A stretch of 64,000 bases of DNA, from NCBI GenBank assembly GCA_024742485.1, contig JANSYK010000001.1, forward strand, positions 620,001 through 684,000, in the 5' to 3' direction. Origin of the DNA: Alphaproteobacteria bacterium. Lineage in GTDB: Bacteria; Pseudomonadota; Alphaproteobacteria; Rhizobiales; Rhizobiaceae. A program made the translations under genes and the position numbers. The notes beneath the pieces are model-generated. The model saw only the letters and a program-made list of their open reading frames with translations. It ran no database searches and was not told where the DNA came from. Shown piece by piece: positions 37,060 to 44,861 of the stretch; the first letter of the stretch is position 1, and each line of letters opens with the position of its first letter.

Positions 37060-38307
37060 TCAGTCAAAGACATGTCCGTGGTGATAACGCTCGTCTTTTC
37101 CGGCTGCTTCGGTCAACGCAGCCACATTCGACTTTGTGAAAAAGCCGTCAAACTTCTTGCACCGTTCGATATATTCAGTGATCAGCAATGTGTGGGCCGA
37201 GTGCTTTGAAAAGATCTGCTTGAGATCCGGCGAATCCTTGCATTCACCGACAACATGGGCAAGGAACGGTACACCCTGCTGCCCAAGAATACCGACCACA
37301 TAGTCGACATTCTTTTGACCCGAAGGGTGATCACCATCCACAACCTCGACGGCCATATGGTGCAGCCGGCGGCCAAAATTCCGAACGAAATCTTCGGTAG
37401 GCATGGGCAGCCGTTCAAAGGAATTCACAAACGAAGGTGTATTGTTGGCCGTAAAAACCTTTGCCGGCGACATCTTGTCGTCACTGACCGAGGGACATCG
37501 CGTGACATTGGTCGAGGAGTTCATTTCGGAGATGTTGTAGGCCCCCCAGAAGTAATAGGGAACCATTGTCAAAAACTCCAAAATGGCATCCTCGCGCTCA
37601 CCGGCCAGAATTCGTGTGGCCATGTGATCATAGCCGAGCATCAATTCCACCAGCCCCTTTTCCTGCGCAAACGCCGAGGCTTCCGCCAGTGATTTCAGCT
37701 CGTCGGCCGTAAGATCGTATCTCTCGCCCAACGCCAGTGAATCCGGATCGTTGAAGTCGCTCGAGGAATAACCGACACGGTTGCCGGTAAAATCGGATAC
37801 GTTGGAAAAAAGGATCGTGTCAGACGTGAAAAAGGGGTTCTTCGTATCGCCTCTGTATTCGAAACGGATATATTGCGACTCCAGCGTGTCGCGCAGCGCC
37901 CCGCAATCGGTACAATGATACACCTCACCAACATATCGCGTATTCGGCTTGGCCCGCGACAGCGGATAGAGCGCATTCAATCTCCTGATGTAATCCTCAT
38001 ATCGATGCGAGTTCGGCTCCATCACAATGACGGTCGGGAAACCCGCCGTGTTCTGCAAAATGTGAAATCTGTGGCTGTCGGACCGATAGCTCGATTGATA
38101 CCGGTAGGGGGTCATTCTGTGCAGTTCGCCCAGGGTCGCAACACCGTCATCGGGTTCAACCTGCAACACCACCGCCTTCATGTGTCCCACAAGGTCTTCG
38201 ACACCGCAACTTTTCCTGCGTTCGTAGATTTTGCCACGGTATTCCTCGAAGAACGCGGAGTTCTTCTTGTCACCTTTCGGCACATAGCCCGCATAGTCAA
38301 AACTCAT
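37060..38307 (-). CDS. HPPD-like vicinal-oxygen-chelate dioxygenase, divergent and uncharacterised
   Basis: A 415-residue cytosolic protein. I recognise no standard product name, but the C-terminal half follows 4-hydroxyphenylpyruvate dioxygenase closely in layout: GYDHMATRI (His228), RRLHHMAVEVVD (His317) and LLITEYIER (Glu378) match the three iron ligands. The tail DGFFTKSNVAALTEA matches the HPPD C-terminal gate helix region. The N-terminal half (about 40-160) looks like the degenerate first VOC domain and contains a CTDC pair near 132-135. True HPPD is about 350-370 residues and much closer to the family consensus. Predicted: an Fe(II)-dependent dioxygenase acting on a 2-oxo acid or aromatic compound. 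The start is ATG 38307, with TTG 38310 and 38316 as alternatives. The malic enzyme gene ends 43 nt upstream on the same strand. Confidence 0.65.
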   Translation of the reverse strand: MSFDYAGYVPKGDKKNSAFFEEYRGKIYERRKSCGVEDLVGHMKAVVLQVEPDDGVATLGELHRMTPYRYQSSYRSDSHRFHILQNTAGFPTVIVMEPNSHRYEDYIRRLNALYPLSRAKPNTRYVGEVYHCTDCGALRDTLESQYIRFEYRGDTKNPFFTSDTILFSNVSDFTGNRVGYSSSDFNDPDSLALGERYDLTADELKSLAEASAFAQEKGLVELMLGYDHMATRILAGEREDAILEFLTMVPYYFWGAYNISEMNSSTNVTRCPSVSDDKMSPAKVFTANNTPSFVNSFERLPMPTEDFVRNFGRRLHHMAVEVVDGDHPSGQKNVDYVVGILGQQGVPFLAHVVGECKDSPDLKQIFSKHSAHTLLITEYIERCKKFDGFFTKSNVAALTEAAGKDERYHHGHVFD

Positions 38308-38350
38308 CAATTCCAATCCTTCGCCATCTGAATTCTCGCTTGGCCGATCC

Positions 38351-40006
38351 TCAGTAGGTCGGCTCCCACATGGTTGCCTTCACCGATTCCAGAATCTCAT
38401 CATCCGTTGCTTCCGGCGCAACCCGATCTTCAATTGCCTGCTTTGCAACCGCACAGGCCACCAACCTGCTGACATCGCGGATTCCGGCGACATCAGGCAG
38501 CAGTGACGCGTTGGAATCGCCGAGGGCCGGTGCCGTTTCGGCAAGCGTCTCGGCTGCAGCCATGAACATATTATCCGTGACACGCGACGCGCCGGCAGCA
38601 ATGATCCCAAGTCCCATTCCCGGAAAAATATATGTATTGTTGCTTTGCGCGATCGTGTAGGTGCGGCCTTCGTACTCGACAGGTGCAAACGGGCTTCCGG
38701 TTGCCACGAGCGCCCTGCCCTGCGTCCATTCGATGACATCTTTAGGAACCGCTTCGGCCCGCGACGTTGGATTGGACATGGGAAAAATAATCGGGCGCTC
38801 ACAGGCCCGTGCCATTGCGCGGACAATGTCTTCGGTAAAAAGACCCGGCTGCCCCGAAACTCCGATCAGTACTGTCGGCTTGCAATGTTCAATAACGCTG
38901 GCCAAATCGATCTGGCCGTTCGCACCCGCCCAATCGGCAACGGCATCGTGCGGTTGCGTCAGCCTTTGCTGGAACGGCATGAGATCGGTCATTTGGTCAT
39001 GCAGCAACCCGTATCGGTCCACCATGAACATACGCGCACGCGCCTGATCATCGGTCAATCCATCCCGCATCATCGCTCTGATGATCTGCTCTGCTATTCC
39101 GGCACCGGCTGAACCGGCGCCAAGGAACGCGACACGATGGTCGCTCATCTTGACATTGGCGACCTTCGACGCGGCGATCAGCGTGCCAACCGCAACGGCA
39201 GCAGTGCCCTGGATATCGTCATTGAAGGTACAGAGTTGATCGCGATATTTATCCAGCAAAGGCGCGGCATGCGGCAGCGCGAAATCTTCGAATTGAAGCA
39301 GAACATGCGGCCAACGCTTTTTGACCGCTTGGACAAACATGTCAACGAAGGCGAAATACTCTTCGCCGGAAACACGCTCGTGCCGCCACCCGACATAAAA
39401 CGGATCAGAAAGCCGTTCCTGATTGTTGGTGCCGGCATCCAGCATGATCGGCAGCGTGTTACCCGGGTGGACACCTCCGGCCGCCGTATAGAGCGACAGT
39501 TTACCGATCGGTATTCCCATGCCGCCGGCACCCTGATCACCCAGTCCCAAAATGCGTTCACCGTCCGTAACGACAATTGCCTTGACGTCACTGCAGGGTG
39601 CATTGCCAAGCATTTCATGTATCTGATGCCGTTCCGGATAGGACAAGAACAGTCCTCGTGGACGCCGATAGATTTCGCTGAATTTCTGGCATGCTTCGCC
39701 GACAGTGGGCGTGTAGATGACCGGCATCATCTCATCGAGATGGTCGGTGATCAGGCGGTAGAAGAGAACTTCGTTCGTATCCTGGAGAGCCCGCATGAAG
39801 ATATGCCGCTCAATGGGTGTGGTCTTGGATGAAAAAGCCACATAGGCGCGACTGACCTGTTCATCCAGAGATTCGACCTCAGGTGGGAGCAGCCCCAGCA
39901 ATCCGAGATGTGTTCTTTCGTGAATCTTGAACGCCGTCCCCTTGTTGAGGAGCGGGTCATTGAGAATTTCATGACCTTTTGTCGGCGCGTCCGATATTTC
40001 AACCAT
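38351..40006 (-). CDS. NAD-dependent malic enzyme, SfcA/MaeA type
   Basis: A 551-residue oxidative decarboxylase of malate to pyruvate. It has the full large-family pattern: VIYTPTVGEACQ with the catalytic tyrosine, LGDQGAGGMGIPIGKL with the catalytic lysine, FEDFALPHAAPLL with the metal-binding acids and FLGAGSAGAGIAEQ as the dinucleotide fold. The ERIF-to-RHIFMRALQD N-terminal layout is that of the E. coli SfcA class rather than the long DME/TME enzymes with a phosphotransacetylase-like tail usual in rhizobia. It sits just upstream of the HPPD-like gene, possibly cotranscribed. Confidence 0.92.
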   Translation of the reverse strand: MVEISDAPTKGHEILNDPLLNKGTAFKIHERTHLGLLGLLPPEVESLDEQVSRAYVAFSSKTTPIERHIFMRALQDTNEVLFYRLITDHLDEMMPVIYTPTVGEACQKFSEIYRRPRGLFLSYPERHQIHEMLGNAPCSDVKAIVVTDGERILGLGDQGAGGMGIPIGKLSLYTAAGGVHPGNTLPIMLDAGTNNQERLSDPFYVGWRHERVSGEEYFAFVDMFVQAVKKRWPHVLLQFEDFALPHAAPLLDKYRDQLCTFNDDIQGTAAVAVGTLIAASKVANVKMSDHRVAFLGAGSAGAGIAEQIIRAMMRDGLTDDQARARMFMVDRYGLLHDQMTDLMPFQQRLTQPHDAVADWAGANGQIDLASVIEHCKPTVLIGVSGQPGLFTEDIVRAMARACERPIIFPMSNPTSRAEAVPKDVIEWTQGRALVATGSPFAPVEYEGRTYTIAQSNNTYIFPGMGLGIIAAGASRVTDNMFMAAAETLAETAPALGDSNASLLPDVAGIRDVSRLVACAVAKQAIEDRVAPEATDDEILESVKATMWEPTY

Positions 40007-40294
40007 GGGTTTCCTGTCCAGTATTCCGGTTCACGATCGTTCTCGAAACAAAACGGGTCTGAATATGATCGAAGTGACAGTTGATCAATTGTATCGACCT
40101 TAACGAGGACCGGTCAAATTGACCAACGCTAATCGCACCCCCGGTTACCAAATCACGACGCACAGTGGTGACAACGCGCCGGAAGGGTTGGGAACACCTT
40201 GCCTGGTCGCGGGGCTCTGCACGGCGTGACTTGCCCATTAGACCGACTTTACCTATTGCAGGGACTGCGATCGGAGAATTGAGGACAAAGCACC

Positions 40295-40729
40295 ATGACC
40301 ACCGCGCCCTATGACAGCGACAATATCTTTGCCAAGATCCTGCGCGGTGAAATGCCGTGTCATAAAGTGTATGAAGACACACATACTCTTGCTTTCATGG
40401 ACATAATGCCCCGGGGACAGGGTCATTGTCTGGTCCTTCCCAAAAAGCCCGCCCGCAATGTGCTCGACGCGAAGCCGGAAGACCTCGCTCGTGTCATGGT
40501 GACAGTGCAAAAATTGTCACATGCCGTAATGGAAGCGTTCGGCGCGGATGGTGTCACCATCCAGCAGTTCAATGAACCCGCCGGCGGACAGATTGTCTTT
40601 CACCTCCACGTCCATGTGATACCGCGCTTCGACGGAGTCAAACTTCGACCCCATACGGGAGAGATGGAAGATCAGGGCGTGTTGAAGGACAACGCCGAGA
40701 AGATAATGCGCGCATTGGCAAGCGCCTGA
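40295..40729 (+). CDS. HIT family nucleotide-binding protein
   Basis: A 144-residue histidine-triad protein of the Hint branch. The triad motif is HLHVHVIPRF near residues 106-115. The N-terminal DNIFAKILRGEMPCHKVYED and the FMDIMPRGQGHCLVLPK segments are typical. Hint proteins hydrolyse adenosine phosphoramidates or acyl-adenylates in the cytoplasm. It is a single gene in its own transcription unit, convergent with the CBS-domain gene. Confidence 0.93.
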   Translation: MTTAPYDSDNIFAKILRGEMPCHKVYEDTHTLAFMDIMPRGQGHCLVLPKKPARNVLDAKPEDLARVMVTVQKLSHAVMEAFGADGVTIQQFNEPAGGQIVFHLHVHVIPRFDGVKLRPHTGEMEDQGVLKDNAEKIMRALASA

Positions 40730-40802
40730 CCCCGTAGGCCGGGCGCAACTGTCGCGTTAGCCATTCTTCATGGCATTCAAGGGTTGCCGACGTCGATCGA
40801 CG

Positions 40803-41231
40803 TCAGCTCGCGATATAGGCTTTGATTTCTTCCGCTTCCCGCTCGATCTGCTCGATGCGTTTGCGCACCACATCTCCAATGGAGATCATGCCGCCAATCT
40901 TGCCGTCGGTTTCCACCGGAAGGTGACGAAAACGACCGGAACTCATGGTCTCCATCACCTGATTGACTGTCTGGCTTTCATCACAAACCTTCACGGCCGT
41001 TGTCATGACACGGGAAACCGCTTCGTCCAGTATCGACGGGCCCGTTTCAGCAATTGCCCGCACGATATCGCGCTCGGAAACAATGCCGCAAATCCGATCA
41101 GCTGAATCGACAACCACAACGGCACCAATCCTGTGTTTCGAGAGCGTTTTACCAATCTCCGCCACGGAAAGATCCTGGGTCACGGTTATGACATCACGCC
41201 CTTTCTGGTCCAATATTGCCTTGACTGTCAT
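40803..41231 (-). CDS. CBS-domain pair protein
   Basis: A 142-residue protein consisting of two CBS motifs (about 6-60 and 75-128) that together form a Bateman module for adenine nucleotides or related ligands. The second motif has SGRFRHLPVETDGKIGGMISIGD. There is no attached catalytic domain, so it is probably a stand-alone regulator. A strong AAAGGAGG ribosome site lies just before ATG 41231. Repeat copy B ends 15 nt upstream of the start codon, directly beside that ribosome site. Confidence 0.9.
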   Translation of the reverse strand: MTVKAILDQKGRDVITVTQDLSVAEIGKTLSKHRIGAVVVVDSADRICGIVSERDIVRAIAETGPSILDEAVSRVMTTAVKVCDESQTVNQVMETMSSGRFRHLPVETDGKIGGMISIGDVVRKRIEQIEREAEEIKAYIAS

Positions 41232-41246
41232 TTTGGCCTCCTTTCC

Positions 41247-41348
41247 CTAGACCGTTTCACGTTCTGTCAGAATCGTGAAAACGGTGACCGCCGCCGGTTT
41301 TGTTGATGCATCCAGGTTTTGCCGATCCCGTCAAAACCGGTATTGCTC
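41247..41348 (-). repeat. RIME-like two-hairpin intergenic element, copy B
   Basis: About 102 bp on the minus strand, from GGAGCAATACCGGTTTTGACG to GTGAAACGGTCTAG. It shares the core GGCAAAACCTGGATGCATCA and GAACGTGAAACGGTCT with copies A and C. The left hairpin arms (CCGGTTTTGACG against CGGCAAAACCTGG) and the right arms are present with some mismatches. The gene-proximal end is 15 nt from the CBS gene start. Confidence 0.8.
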
Positions 41349-41449
41349 CAAAACGAACGGTTCGCCGAACATCACCTCCATGGTGCGCGCAGTAAATGTG
41401 AATTGCAAGCGTCACGCGAAACGGTGTGGAGAGCCATGTTGACGGGCTT

Positions 41450-42196
41450 TCACTGTCCGCGATCACGGTCAAAAAAGGCAAAGGCGAGAAATCCGAACAG
41501 GAACCCGCCGACATGCGCCTCCCAGGCGATACGCGTCCCATCGGCGGCACCGGCGGCAAATCCCACCGCCGCAAGGGCATTCACCCCGAACCAGACGGCA
41601 ACATAGATCAACACGGTCCGGTTGGTCAGAGCACTTTGCAGACTGTTGCGCGGTAGAAGATGCGCATTCATGCGATTGAAACGCCCGTCTTTGGGAAATG
41701 CAAAGCGCGCGGCGGCGCCCATGAGCGCTGAAACAACGCCGGATGCACCGATGACGGGAATGAAACTATCCTGATGCAGGCCCCAGTAAAAAGCCGCCGA
41801 ACAGACTGCCGACAGGGCCCAGAACACCAGAAATGTGGTTGTACCGATCCTCCGTGCAACGATCGCACCGAATGCCATCAACCAGACGGAATTGACGATC
41901 AGGTGACCGTAACCGCCATGCAGAAAGGAATAGGTGATGGGTGTCCAAAGCCAGGCCAGGCTCTGATCCCCCGAATCCATTGAATAGCGCAGCGGAATGA
42001 ACCCGCCCTCGATCACCAGAGTGAAATTCTGCTGCTGTGTCAGCACCGTATCGCGGGCGATCTGAACGAGCCACATAATCGCCAGCAGCCAGGTTACAAC
42101 GGCTGGCATGTTGAACATCGGCACCCGTTGCCCCGTGTTCCCGCCCGGATACGGGCCATCCCCATTGTCGTCTGATCGGCGTTGGTTGAAATTCAT
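41450..42196 (-). CDS. Rhomboid family intramembrane serine protease
   Basis: A 248-residue polytopic membrane protease. The start is ATG 42196 with GAGGG upstream; the frame continues further but without family features. About six to seven helices. Catalytic serine is in GASG (Ser152) and the partner histidine in WEAHVGG (His228). The HGGYGHLIVN segment (His98, Asn102) is the oxyanion-side motif. It cleaves other membrane proteins within the bilayer; no partner is visible nearby. A strong leftward terminator lies about 120 bp upstream of the start. Confidence 0.92.
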   Translation of the reverse strand: MNFNQRRSDDNGDGPYPGGNTGQRVPMFNMPAVVTWLLAIMWLVQIARDTVLTQQQNFTLVIEGGFIPLRYSMDSGDQSLAWLWTPITYSFLHGGYGHLIVNSVWLMAFGAIVARRIGTTTFLVFWALSAVCSAAFYWGLHQDSFIPVIGASGVVSALMGAAARFAFPKDGRFNRMNAHLLPRNSLQSALTNRTVLIYVAVWFGVNALAAVGFAAGAADGTRIAWEAHVGGFLFGFLAFAFFDRDRGQ

Positions 42197-42309
42197 GGTC
42201 CAGCCCTCGCGGCCAATGGAGCGGAGGCCAGATCCGGCTCCTCGAGTGTACGGTGCAGCCCTGTGTAGAAGGTTCAGGCAAAATTGAAAACAATTCAGAC
42301 AGGTCACAC

Positions 42310-42344
42310 AAAAAAATAGCCGTTTGACATCTCTGTCAAACGGC
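42310..42344 (-). terminator. Strong intrinsic terminator reading leftward
   Basis: A perfect 11-bp stem (GCCGTTTGACA at 42319-42329 and TGTCAAACGGC at 42334-42344) with a 4-nt loop. On the minus strand it is followed by TA and seven U (plus-strand A-run 42310-42316). It can only stop minus-strand transcripts. There is no protein gene on that strand directly upstream (the next gene, at 42637, runs rightward), so it must end a non-coding transcript or insulate the rhomboid gene. Confidence 0.85.
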
Positions 42345-42600
42345 CTTGGCCGAGCCCCACCCCGGTCCGGAAAATTGTGCTGAAGAGCGAGAAAATCAGT
42401 ATTCTGCCCTGATGAAGAGACCATGCCATACCGGGTCAAATCCGACAATCTAAACTCTTCATTAACCTTAATTCGGCTGGAAAGGACCAACCTGTCGGAA
42501 ACCCGGCCGCGACGACCGTTGACCCCAATTGCCGGAAAACCTCAAAAGCTGTGCACTTCGAACCTCTGCGCTTACAAGTTGTTAACCTCGCATACCTATT
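42345..42600 (-). ncRNA. Candidate small RNA ending at the 42310-42344 terminator
   Basis: The only support is a strong orphan terminator and about 290 bp of non-coding sequence between two divergent protein genes. No known family was recognised and the 5' end is not defined; a weak -10-like TTTAGATT lies near 42447-42454 on the minus strand. No supported open reading frame exists on this strand here. Treat as a hypothesis. Confidence 0.3.
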
Positions 42601-42636
42601 GTGAGACCAACACAAACCATCAATGCAAGGTTGGCT

Positions 42637-43248
42637 ATGCAAACCGCCACAGACTCGGCCACTGAAATTCATGATGAGTCGGACGAGGACGCAGCATTCC
42701 AGAACGTTGCCGTCGATCTGCACGGTCGGCTGATGTGCGCTGATTTCAACGAATTCGAATGCGTTGCGCTGGAAATGTCGCCTGGCGAAGTTCTGTTCAA
42801 ATGCGGCGCCCTGCCGCGTCTCCATGAACGGATCATTTCCTATATCGACCACATCGGTCGAATCGAAGGCAAGGTCAAGAAACTCAATGATGATGGCTTT
42901 GTCATTTCGGTTCAGGCAACTGAACGAAAGCGGCAAAAGCTGGCCGCTCAACTGACCTGGTTCGCCAACAAAAATGAACTTGGCTTGCCGGAGGACCGGC
43001 GTCACGAACGTATTGTCCCGCGCAATCCAAATGGCGAGATCCGGTTGGCGGACGGCGAAACCTATCCCTGCCGCATTGTCGATTTGTCCATGTCGGGCGC
43101 AGCTCTTGAGCTTGAGGTGCGGCCCGAATTGGGCACCCAGGTCATCCTTGGCAGCATGCGCGCGCGTGTTGTCCGGCATTTCGATGACGGAATTGCCATC
43201 GAATTCGCCACGATCCAGCCACCACAGACCCTCGAAACATACCTCTAG
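42637..43248 (+). CDS. PilZ domain protein (probable cyclic-di-GMP binder)
   Basis: A 203-residue cytosolic protein. ATG 42637 is preferred over GTG 42601 because AAGG lies about 8 nt before it. The C-terminal PilZ domain has both c-di-GMP motifs: RRHER at 121-125 (RxxxR) and DLSMSG at 149-154 (D/NxSxxG). The N-terminal half (about 22-95) resembles a second, degenerate PilZ-like barrel without the arginine motif. Such two-domain proteins are common in rhizobia and act in motility or polysaccharide control. It stands alone. Confidence 0.87.
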   Translation: MQTATDSATEIHDESDEDAAFQNVAVDLHGRLMCADFNEFECVALEMSPGEVLFKCGALPRLHERIISYIDHIGRIEGKVKKLNDDGFVISVQATERKRQKLAAQLTWFANKNELGLPEDRRHERIVPRNPNGEIRLADGETYPCRIVDLSMSGAALELEVRPELGTQVILGSMRARVVRHFDDGIAIEFATIQPPQTLETYL

Positions 43249-43285
43249 AAACCGGTTTAGTCCTCTGTTTTTTTTATAAAAACCA
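43249..43285 (+). terminator. Weak possible terminator after the PilZ gene
   Basis: After the stop codon the sequence has the small palindrome AAACCGGTTT and, about 10 nt later, a run of eight or more T (near 43268-43276). The stem is short and the spacing imperfect, so intrinsic termination is only possible. Confidence 0.3.
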
Positions 43286-43365
43286 GAATTGCGTTCAATT
43301 GATTTCAGTGGTTTCGGCGCTCGTGCCATCCTTCCCGTCACTCGAAACCATGTTAGTATTCGACC

Positions 43366-43740
43366 ATGGATGGAGAAAACGATTCTATCGCTGCCAAGAG
43401 CCGTCAAAACATAAATTCCGTGTGCCGGCAATTTCCCGGTGCCGAACTCTCCGACCCGTGGGGCGGTGGTCATGACGCATGGAAAGTGGGCGGCAAGATG
43501 TTTGCCTGTATCGGCGCCGTCACGCCCGGTGTTTCCGTCAAAACGGATAGCATTGAGACAGCACAAATGCTGATCGATGCCGACGTCGGAGTGAAAGCCC
43601 CCTACTTCCATCGATCGTGGATCAATCTGCCCTGGGACACGCCGTTGGACGAAATGCAATACCGGCTGACCAACTCCTATCGACTGGTCAGGGGGAGCCT
43701 GACCAAAAAGGCACAGTCTCTGCTTGATCCGTTTGAGTGA
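43366..43740 (+). CDS. MmcQ/YjbR family protein
   Basis: A 124-residue single-domain protein of the MmcQ/YjbR family, a small alpha-beta fold with a double-wing-like DNA-binding topology whose role is not established. Typical features are an early CRQFPGAE segment, WKVGGKMFACIG in the middle, and a late proline- and tryptophan-containing HRSWINLPWDTPLD followed by SYRLVRGSLTKK. It is convergent with the nucleoside hydrolase gene (12-nt gap). Confidence 0.85.
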   Translation: MDGENDSIAAKSRQNINSVCRQFPGAELSDPWGGGHDAWKVGGKMFACIGAVTPGVSVKTDSIETAQMLIDADVGVKAPYFHRSWINLPWDTPLDEMQYRLTNSYRLVRGSLTKKAQSLLDPFE

Positions 43741-43752
43741 ACAAGACCGGCT

Positions 43753-44706
43753 TCATTTCCGGTTGAGCGTTTCGATGAACAGTTTTTCGAAACGGTCTGA
43801 ATCGACGTCGACAGCAACCAGTGCGTTGGGCTCGATTTTGCCCGTGCGCCGCCGGTCCGGGATCATTTGACCACGGGTGATTTCGCCACGACACTCGATA
43901 TCGACGCGCATCGGCTCCAGTTTCACGATGGATGGGTCTTCGGCCACCGCTACAGCGAGCGGATCGTGCAACGCGCAATGATCAATGCCCGGATACTGCG
44001 CCTGATAGGCTCCAAGATAAAATCGCGCGGCTTGCATGGTAATTTTCGACGCTGGTCCGCCATGTTGCGCGATATGGTCGATCATCGCCGATGTCAGTTT
44101 GGTTTTCATCGTCACGTCCATACCAACGGCAACGACCTTGGCACCCGACTGAAATATGATCCGCGCTGCTTCCGGGTCATTGTAAAAATTGGCATCCGCC
44201 ATCGGACTGGGAATTCCGGGAACACCCGGATGTGACAGGGTGCTGCCCATCAACACGATCTGCTTGACGGATCCGGCAATATCAGGCGCCTTCATCAGCG
44301 CCAGCGCGACATTGGTCATCGGTCCGACGGGAACCAGAGAAATCTCGCCGGGATTGTCGCGAATGGTTTTGATGATCAGATCTGGCCCCCACACATCGCT
44401 CGCCTGATGCGTCGGGGCCGGCAACTCCACATCGCCAATCCCATTTGATCCATGTATGTGACGAACACCGCCATGATAGGGCATCGTCAGGGCACGAGCG
44501 GCACCGGCGCCAACCTGTATATCCGTCCTCCCCGCCGCCTCCAGAATCTGCAAGGTGTTGCGGGTCGTTGTTTCGACATCGATGTTGCCGTAAACCGTGG
44601 AAATAGCTTCCAGTGTGATGGACTCACGGTTCAGAGCAAAGACAATGGCCATCGCATCGTCGATCCCGGTATCGACATCAAGCATCATCCGGCATTGAGT
44701 GCTCAT
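43753..44706 (-). CDS. Inosine-uridine preferring nucleoside hydrolase
   Basis: A 317-residue cytosolic enzyme that splits ribonucleosides into base and ribose. ATG 44706 is chosen because the calcium-binding motif LDVDTGIDDA starts at residue 9 and AAGGAC lies upstream. Other family signs are VYGNIDVETTTRNT, VPVGPMTNVALAL and CALHDPLAVAV near residue 240, the second metal/ribose motif. It diverges from a SorC-type regulator followed by a BMP-type nucleoside ABC transporter, so uptake and cleavage are coupled genetically. Confidence 0.93.
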   Translation of the reverse strand: MSTQCRMMLDVDTGIDDAMAIVFALNRESITLEAISTVYGNIDVETTTRNTLQILEAAGRTDIQVGAGAARALTMPYHGGVRHIHGSNGIGDVELPAPTHQASDVWGPDLIIKTIRDNPGEISLVPVGPMTNVALALMKAPDIAGSVKQIVLMGSTLSHPGVPGIPSPMADANFYNDPEAARIIFQSGAKVVAVGMDVTMKTKLTSAMIDHIAQHGGPASKITMQAARFYLGAYQAQYPGIDHCALHDPLAVAVAEDPSIVKLEPMRVDIECRGEITRGQMIPDRRRTGKIEPNALVAVDVDSDRFEKLFIETLNRK

Positions 44707-44813
44707 GGTCTGCGTCCTTTCCGCGTCGGTGTCACGCGCTGTTCGGGATAGCCGTATGCCATTGCGCAAATTCTGCTCGAATCCGGCGGCATTCATCCAT
44801 CCACAACCCCAGA

Positions 44814-44846
44814 TTGACATTATTCAAGCACATTGACTATTGTCAA
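44814..44846. promoter_or_regulatory. Two tandem 14-bp palindromes, probable SorC-family operator
   Basis: TTGACATTATTCAA at 44814-44827 and TTGACTATTGTCAA at 44833-44846 are near-identical inverted repeats whose centres lie 19 bp apart, about two helical turns. They sit in the divergent region between the nucleoside hydrolase and the SorC-type regulator, 15 nt before the regulator start. This is the expected location for an autoregulatory operator controlling both directions. Binding is not shown. Confidence 0.6.
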
Positions 44847-44861
44847 CATATTGGAGAGCTC

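Noticed and set aside
42436-43659. A 407-codon minus-strand open frame over the PilZ and MmcQ genes
   Set aside because: It is antisense to two well-supported genes, has no recognisable family features and spans an intergenic region with a terminator; it is a shadow of GC-rich coding sequence.
43780-43802. GAAACGGTCTG core resembling one end of the repeat element
   Set aside because: Only about 11 bases match and they lie inside the nucleoside hydrolase coding sequence; no second hairpin half is present.
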